Shown one piece after another: positions 58,284 through 64,000 of a DNA stretch of 64,000 nucleotides. This stretch comes from Rhyzopertha dominica. Lineage: Eukaryota; Arthropoda; Insecta; Coleoptera; Bostrichidae. How positions within the stretch are numbered: the first letter of the stretch is position 1; each line of letters opens with the position of its first letter. Location: NCBI GenBank assembly GCA_025024175.1, contig QCXZ01000041.1, forward strand, positions 43,209,786-43,273,785, given 5' to 3'. The notes under the pieces are model-generated. The model did no database searches, was not told the origin of the DNA, and was given only the letters and a program-made list of their open reading frames with translations. A program made the translations under genes and the position numbers.

Positions 58284-58402
58284 ACTAAAATGCATGTCTA
58301 TGCTGTGCTGTCTACACTTCAACCAACTGCAGATAGATCTATTTCGCTGTCATTACAGCTCATCAGTGCAGTTTAGGTCTTGTGTAGACAGCACAGCATA
58401 GA
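58284..58402 (-). mobile_element. Minimal retrozyme-like hairpin element (locus G)
   Basis: A 106-bp hairpin (58297-58402) with a perfect 21-bp outer stem (58297-58317 with 58382-58402), an internal loop and the hammerhead within. On the minus strand it ends with GACATGCATTTTA, the shared 3' end. No body sequence is present and no target-site duplication was found. Confidence 0.85.
58325..58373 (-). ncRNA. Type I hammerhead ribozyme, intact (locus G)
   Basis: Minus strand: stem I AACTGCA (58373-58367), CTGATGA (58366-58360), stem II GCTGT-AATG-ACAGC (58359-58346), GAAA (58345-58342), stem III ATA-GATC-TAT, C17 at 58332, stem I TGCAGTT (58331-58325). The best-preserved copy, with the internal loop (AAGACCT / GGTTGAA) in stem I that could contact the stem II loop. 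Confidence 0.9.
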
Positions 58403-58904
58403 ACGATTAGGATTTGTCGATCTATTACTCGAGATGCCTATATCGCCAATTCTAGCGTGGTGTCATCAATAATGAAGGTTTTCTGGGCAAATAGGCTGTT
58501 GAGTTGTTACCGATTTGGGATCAGTTGGGAAACTTCATTCAGACGCGTGGATGCTAAAATTGAACTATTGGGACATTGACTGGAACTTTTTCTTTGAGCA
58601 TTGAATATTCTCACGTGGCCACGAACCACCATGAACATTTATAACAACCAAGCCGCCCTCCAAATATAGTAAGTAAGAAACCACGTTTATTAACATTTAT
58701 TAATTCCTCTTCACCCTATTTTAGGGCTCGTCAGCTCTGGTTTGGGATCATAAGCTTTAATTTGGGACGTTGGAGGATTAGTTCACAAACCACTAGTAGC
58801 TAGGAGAGAGATCCTGTGCTGAGATTATGTAGGAGTTCACAGATCCTTAAATCACTTGTAGGACTGATGATTGGATTGTAGTACTTGTTTGATTCTTTTT
58901 TTGG
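58403..58904. other. Nothing recognised
   Basis: No credible coding sequence. It may include the decayed 3' end of the neighbouring PLE. Confidence 0.4.
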
Positions 58905-60960
58905 TGTTCATATAGCTCCTTTATTATAATTATTATTAATTGGAGTATTCTTAACTTTCTCAACCTTGTATTTATGAAATGATGTATGGCTCAATTCTAT
59001 TACTCTGAAAATTATTTTTTTATTATTGCTACTTTTTGACTGATTGGATGGTTTGATTGATAGTTCAGTATTCTTCCTGACGAAGTTAGTTTGGAATAAG
59101 TACCAATTGATGATTAGACTTCCATCTTGCTGTCTCCTCATTTCTATATCTAAGAATGGGATTATACTATCCACTTCACACTCAATGGTGAACTCCAACT
59201 TTTTATGATAGGAATTTAACGCTTCAAAAAAAATATCTTTTTGGTTGGATAGCACATAATTTTGGTATCATCTACATATTATACGACCAGCAGGAAAATG
59301 TCAGAATGTATTTTTTTAGATACGTTAAGTAACAAGTCATTCATTACTAAATTTATTAGTAAAGGACTAAGGGGGTTTCCCATTGCTGTTCCATCCAATT
59401 GCATGTGATATTCACCAATGATGCGAAGTAGCTGATGTCAATTATATGGTTGATTACCAACTGCAACCGCGACAAGGGCAAGCTAACATATGATTCTAAA
59501 AAAAAACAATTTAATGAAATAATTTGTGTTACTCGTTGTTTAGGAATACTGGTGAATGGCGATTTTACAATCAACGACACAAGAATATAACCTGCAGGTA
59601 CACTAATGTTTTTAACTTGTTCGAATGAGTTGGTGACGTTAAATGTGAACGTTGTAGTAACCGGTGACAATTCAACTGACTACTGGTCCACATGCTTTCA
59701 TTGGTTTGTGTTTTTCCCATACCATATAACTTAGATGGAACACTGTTATGCTTCTTCAGTTTAAATTCTGTTTTCATCTATGAAGCTATTTAGTAAGAAT
59801 TCATTCACCAACTCATTCGTCCTTCTCTGCGGGGCATTTCTTGAGATAATCTTTATCCGCTACTCTAATGACTAGATTATTGTTGTTGTTAAGAAAATCT
59901 TTGGTTTGTTTGAAGTACCTGGATAAAACCACATCTGTTCTCACTGTTATTCGATTAACTAGTGTTTACATATAGTTAATGACAATATTGACGTTTTTTG
60001 CTCTAATGGTATCTTTTAGATTTTCGGGAATTATACCTATCACTGCAATACAATATTCAAGGTCTTTAATGATGTTTAGTAAGAAATTGTTTTTTTTTAT
60101 TGATGGATAGTGCATAGTTTGGACCTAAACTGAACAGACTTCATCTTGTATATCAATGTTAGTGTAATTTATGTAAGTTTTTGACGTTAGTAATGGTAAC
60201 TGGACTATACTCCTTGACGAGTGTTTTATATACTAGTTATGTTTCTGTTCATGATCAAATTATGTTGTTTCCAAAATTATTTTTGGCAATAAGCTTTAAT
60301 ATTGGTGGCAAGACGTTCAGATACCTCGGTGTCCAAAAACTGTAGGGTGCTGTCCAATATCTTGCTTCAGTTTGGCGATTCTATAACAGGTGATCTTGAC
60401 TTCGAGACGGAGTATCGCCTTTTATACCTATTCATTATGTTGTTGACCTCTTTCTTGTAAGGGTGCTCCACACCTATGAGTACGCTGACATTTTTAGGTC
60501 CCGTTGCACAAAGCGTGGTTAACCAGACCCCCTGGTTAACACGCGAATACCAGACCCCCTGGTTAACACGCGGTTAACCAGCCGTTGCCACGAATACACC
60601 AATAAAGAACGCTTAAAAAGAAACGTTTCCATGACAATTCCTCATTGACCGCGGGTTAACCAGGGGGTCTGGTTAACCAAGCTTTGTGCAACGGGACCTT
60701 AGTGTCCTGTAGTACCTTTGTGGTTTAGAAAAATGCCTCTTTTGTAAGCGAGTAAGAACTTTTATCTGTTCGTCAAAGAAGCTAACTTTTTGTTGATACA
60801 CAGACGTTTTGTTTGTTGTAATATGTTGTCCCCACGGAGTGTCCCGATGTTCGTGAAAAATCCTCTATTTAGTAAGTTGACAGAATTTTCTTCTCCCATT
60901 TTGAAATCGTAATATTTGTTAAATGTTTTATACTAATCTAGCTCTCATGACACTGTTGGT
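58905..60960 (-). pseudogene. Penelope-like element, near full-length RT region, decayed
   Basis: Read downward on the minus strand: an N-terminal stretch (RGFFTNIGTLRGDN near 60850), NLVIRVADKDYLKK near 59880 (the N-L-V-I-x-x-A-D-K motif), SPFTSIPKQRV near 59550, TAMGNPLSPLL near 59370, YVDDT near 59270, FTIECEVDSIIPFLDIEM near 59190-59140, and a W-Y-x-x-x-T-N equivalent. This is the order of a PLE reverse transcriptase with its N-terminal extension. The GIY-YIG nuclease was not found beyond 58905. Many stops and frameshifts, plus an inserted MITE at 60497, show a long-dead copy. It belongs to a different PLE family from the 15 and 22 kb copies. Confidence 0.82.
60494..60701. mobile_element. 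Nested MITE with TTA target duplication
   Basis: Element 60497-60698 (202 bp) begins GGTCCCGTTGCACAAAGC and ends in its inverse, with the inverted ends extending into GGTTAACCAGACCCCCTGG. TTA flanks both sides (60494-60496, 60699-60701). The GGTTAAC motif also recurs internally. A 3-bp TWA-type duplication is typical of PIF/Harbinger MITEs. Confidence 0.8.
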
Positions 60961-60984
60961 ATTATATTGTGTTGTATTCCCTTT

Positions 60985-61024
60985 AAGCCTGAAGAAGAAA
61001 CGATATAGTTTCGAAACGTTGCTG
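60985..61024 (+). ncRNA. PLE-type hammerhead motif with strong stem II
   Basis: CTGAAGA (60989-60995), one extra A, stem II GAAAC-GATATA-GTTTC (60997-61012), GAAA (61013-61016), CGTT, then GC pairing with GC at 60987-60988 as a short stem I. It is on the strand opposite to the adjacent PLE, so it may be an inverted tail at that element's 5' side. Confidence 0.55.
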
Positions 61025-61600
61025 TAAAATTCATTATATTATTGTATCCCACTTCCCACGCCCTCAACAACAATTTTTAACTTATTAGGCATATTATAGA
61101 GCGAGCCAGGAAAGAAGTTGCACCTTAAGAATGTCCACAAATTTGAACAGAGCGAACCGCATGGGTTGGCCGAGTTAATAAATTTATTCGCAGCGCTATC
61201 CTGAAGTGATTTAAATGTTTCGCGACAATTGTCGTCCGCCTTCTTTCCTGAAGCGCACATTATTCACTTAGCCCTATTTGTGCAACTTGTATGACGGGGG
61301 CGTCTGCCGTTCAAAGACTCGATGTTATATACATCAGTTTGCATTGCTAATCTTCACCTATCGATTCTCAATCATACACGCTGCAATGCACCATCAAGCA
61401 CCGTGAATAATGCTAATGCCACCACCCCCACTTTACGTAACACCACAGCCAAGTATCGACATTAAAACGGCAACATTCTCTGTTACAGAATAATTGCCCC
61501 ACCATGGACAAGAAGATGTATTACAAAGGTAAATGATACATCAAGGCGTCACGTATGCACGTCTACTAATGGACCTGTGCTGTTACAGCTAATAAATGGA
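61025..61600. other. No recognised gene
   Basis: Partly GC-richer; the 73-codon minus-strand frame at 61039-61260 is unrecognised. Confidence 0.35.
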
Positions 61601-61626
61601 CTCCTGACGTCAAGGAACACACGTAC

Positions 61627-61671
61627 CACCACCAACACCACTACGCGGCGATATCGCAACAATGAAGCCAT
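61627..61671 (-). CDS. Possible first coding exon with signal-peptide start
   Basis: On the minus strand an ATG at 61671 in a good context (CGACATGG) opens MASLLRYRRVVVLVV and reaches GTACGT, a good donor, after exactly 15 codons. The sequence just upstream (61672-61735) is GC-rich like a 5' UTR. The hydrophobic run after an Arg-rich start resembles a signal peptide. A longer minus-strand frame (61993-61610) overlaps in another reading frame. No downstream exon was identified, so this is a weak candidate. Confidence 0.25.
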
Positions 61672-61799
61672 GTCGAGCCTCTCCCGTGGCAGTGAATTCG
61701 TCCCGGGACACCGCCGCTGGTGGGTGTCCTCCCAAAAAAAACTTTGAAACAAAATAGGACGCAAACTCTTGTGATACGATGCAATAACGACCAAGTGAA

Positions 61800-64000
61800 G
61801 TGTGTGTTATAAAATAAACTTTAGGTAACTGCGTTTTGGTGAGATGCTTTATATACGAGTCTTTATTTTTTACTGGCAATAAGGAAATATTGTTTACGAA
61901 GTCTTCCAGTGCAAATGTTTTGGGTTTGCTTCTATAGCGATTTAGTAACTCCCAGCGGCATACTAAAGCCGTTTGATTTTGGCTATTTGGCAAACGGTAT
62001 TTTTGTTTGTATCCATCACGAACTTGGTTTTGAAGCGTTGTTTTTAGAAACTCATGATGTGTATCAATGATTAGAATCGATTCTCCAATATATATATGCC
62101 AATTTTACAGTGTGGTTAATATGATCCGGATCTAATATATCGAACTGTACATACAAACACTAGATACTATTGAGACCATACAACCATAATATGAATCCGC
62201 TGATGTATAGTATCTTTGTAAATAAATAAATGAGTTTTGTTGAAACTAAGTAGTAACAATTTGCCTTTATATGCTGGTGTATTAATATATTATTATCCTA
62301 CTGTTGGAATTAAAAAACAAGACTTCTCTTTCCTCGTGTTATTTTGTCCAAATCAGTCCAAGTACTTTCAGACGAAGTTAAAAATAACTAACTGAAATTC
62401 TTGCTTACATACAACATTTAAATTGTCACAAAATGTGTATTCCTTAGTTTTTATTTATTATTTTAGATGGAATTAAAGAATCTCAAAATATGGGTAATGA
62501 TAAATAAATCAATTAAAGTTGAAAGCAGGCGTTTTCGGTTTTTAGAAAACCGTGTGGAGCCGTAATTAATCAAGCACTACACTACACAAATGTACTATTA
62601 GTATTATTTACAAGTAATTGATTTGGCCCTTTATAATAATGCAAGTCAATATGAGGACAGCAAATGAAATTTGCTACAGGCGTTAAGTCCTAGCTAACGC
62701 TGAATTAAGTAAAGTAAGTAATCAAAATAGCCTTGTTTATTTATGTGGACCAAATCTGAAACCTTCCTACAATAAGAGATATTTTTGTATCTTCATTTTC
62801 TTAGATAATGCACCAGTTTAATTTATATTGTAACAAAAATGATTTTCCTTCAAACCATACCATCATCGATCAGTTTATAAGCGTACCGAAAACCAAACTT
62901 TCTTTGAAAGGTAAGATGATTTTCGTTAAACCATTGGTTCCTTTTTCCTTTTACATCAAACCGATACAGGTTAATCGATATGCGAAACCTCCGTAGTTCA
63001 AACTTTATTAACGTTAAAATCTTCAAGATAGCTGGCAAAATCGTGAGTTTAATGTTTCACAGTATGGTTNATAGCTTCAAATACTATCAAGTTCTATCCA
63101 AACTAAGATGCAACGTAGTTGAACTTATTGCGGAACATTGTTCTTTAGAACAAAATAAAAAACTTCATATTCGTCGCAAGTTCCTACACTTTATTGTGTC
63201 TTTTTCAGGCGATGAATTTATGCTTGTGTTGTGGTGTGTATGGCAAGGTGAGAAAGGAAGAACCCCAGCGTTCATCCCAAGGATGACACACAATGTCAAG
63301 GTACAGCGTAGTTTGGAGGTTTACGTAAAGAATTCGCAACGTTCTGTTGAACAACATTCCAAGTCCAAGAATTTTACAGCCATAATGACTACGGCATTGC
63401 ATAATGCGAGCAAAATCAACTTTTCTGCATCATGCATTTAAACAACTAATAAACACGAGCCGCCACTGTCTGTATCTTCGCTAGCTGCTCATATGAAATG
63501 CAAGGAACGGATTGTATGTGTACAAACTGTTGTGTTTTCCTAATTGCTGCAAAGCGATGAATTCTTCAGTCCTCGTATAACAGCTACATTAATGTTTTAT
63601 GTGTGCAAAAGTTATACTCTCGTTCACATGCTATTTTCTACCATCACTTTCAGCATAACTCAAATAAAACTTTTATTTTCTTCGTTTAGACGAAAACCAT
63701 TATTAAATTAGAGATTTCAAAAAACAATATGATGTAACATCTTGGGTGAATACCTCCTTGTTCATTATTAAATAACCAATTCTTGAGATCTTTGCGTAAT
63801 GACTTTGACATTATTTTTCTGTAAAACCTACCAGGGCGACAGCCAATTTTGTGTGTATTCTTCCAAAATCTGTTTTTTTTTTAGAAATGTGCAAAATAGT
63901 GACAGAAAATAGGTTTAGAAAACACGACCTTGCATGAAATTTTAAAATTCAGTTAAAACTGTACAGAGGCAACATGAAATAATTGTAGTAAGCTTCTAAT
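61800..64000. other. No recognised gene
   Basis: A 153-codon plus-strand frame (62980-63441, one undetermined base) is long for chance in such AT-rich DNA, but shows no family, no splice context and no coding-like composition that I can vouch for. Confidence 0.3.

Noticed and set aside
62980..63441. 153-codon plus-strand frame
   Set aside because: No family resemblance or splice signals; kept only as part of an unassigned stretch.
1..64000. CRISPR arrays, bacterial operons, rRNA genes
   Set aside because: No regularly spaced direct repeats, no Shine-Dalgarno-led gene series and no rRNA-like sequence; splice sites and transposons indicate an animal genome.

Overview
The window looks like intronic and intergenic DNA of a repeat-rich, AT-rich insect genome. 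A beetle with a large genome would fit, but that is inference. It contains spliceosomal exons of one host gene, mariner/Tc1-type transposase remnants, LINEs, and many Penelope-like elements (PLEs, reverse transcriptase plus GIY-YIG endonuclease). There is no bacterial-style gene organisation, and most long open frames are chance or belong to transposons.

Host gene. Three plus-strand exons (31958-32112, 37267-37398, 44427-44552) have good splice sites and compatible phases. They encode the C-terminal part of a carbonic anhydrase-related protein of the CA10/CA11 (insect CARP) type, ending in a very basic tail, a stop codon and an AATAAA signal at 44635. Upstream exons, which would include the zinc-ligand region, were not found and probably lie before the window. 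The introns are filled with PLE, LINE and transposase debris.

Main discovery. A dispersed family of short elements carries a canonical type I hammerhead self-cleaving ribozyme. The core is CTGATGA, a GCTGT/ACAGC stem II, GAAA, a short stem III with C17, and an AACTGCA/TGCAGTT stem I, inside a longer outer hairpin. Ribozyme-bearing copies or relics lie near 1.4, 1.85, 6.85, 19.26, 39.1, 44.7 and 58.3 kb, and a body-only relic near 13.9 kb. Copies share one 3' end (near ATGCATTTT), vary at the 5' end, have target-site duplications, and one locus is multimeric with a 5' inversion. This is what an animal retrozyme-like retroelement should look like.

PLEs. There are at least five PLE remnants: 4.5-5.0 kb (+), 9.25-10.24 kb (-), two near-identical copies at 15.2-16.2 and 21.6-23.07 kb (+), 32.8-34.15 kb (-) and 58.9-60.96 kb (-). 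Several end in a second class of hammerhead-like fold. More PLE-type hammerhead motifs stand alone at 20.1-20.3 (inside a perfect 99-bp inverted repeat), 25.2, 36.2, 39.55, 47.3, 53.3 and 61.0 kb. PLE reverse transcriptase is the natural candidate to have mobilised the ribozyme elements.

Other layout: LINE fragments at 5.6-6.1 (-), 34.2-34.8 (+), 48.6-50.96 (-) and 52.5-52.86 kb (+); a mariner relic at 17.55-18.19 kb (-); two related Tc1/mariner-superfamily relics at 35.27-35.96 and 37.93-38.81 kb (-); a 1.2-kb foldback element at 56.3-57.5 kb; a TTA-flanked MITE nested in a PLE at 60.5 kb; a tRNA-derived SINE at 40.3 kb; and a heat-shock-type promoter at 42.3 kb. GC-richer islands without recognisable coding may be conserved regulatory DNA.
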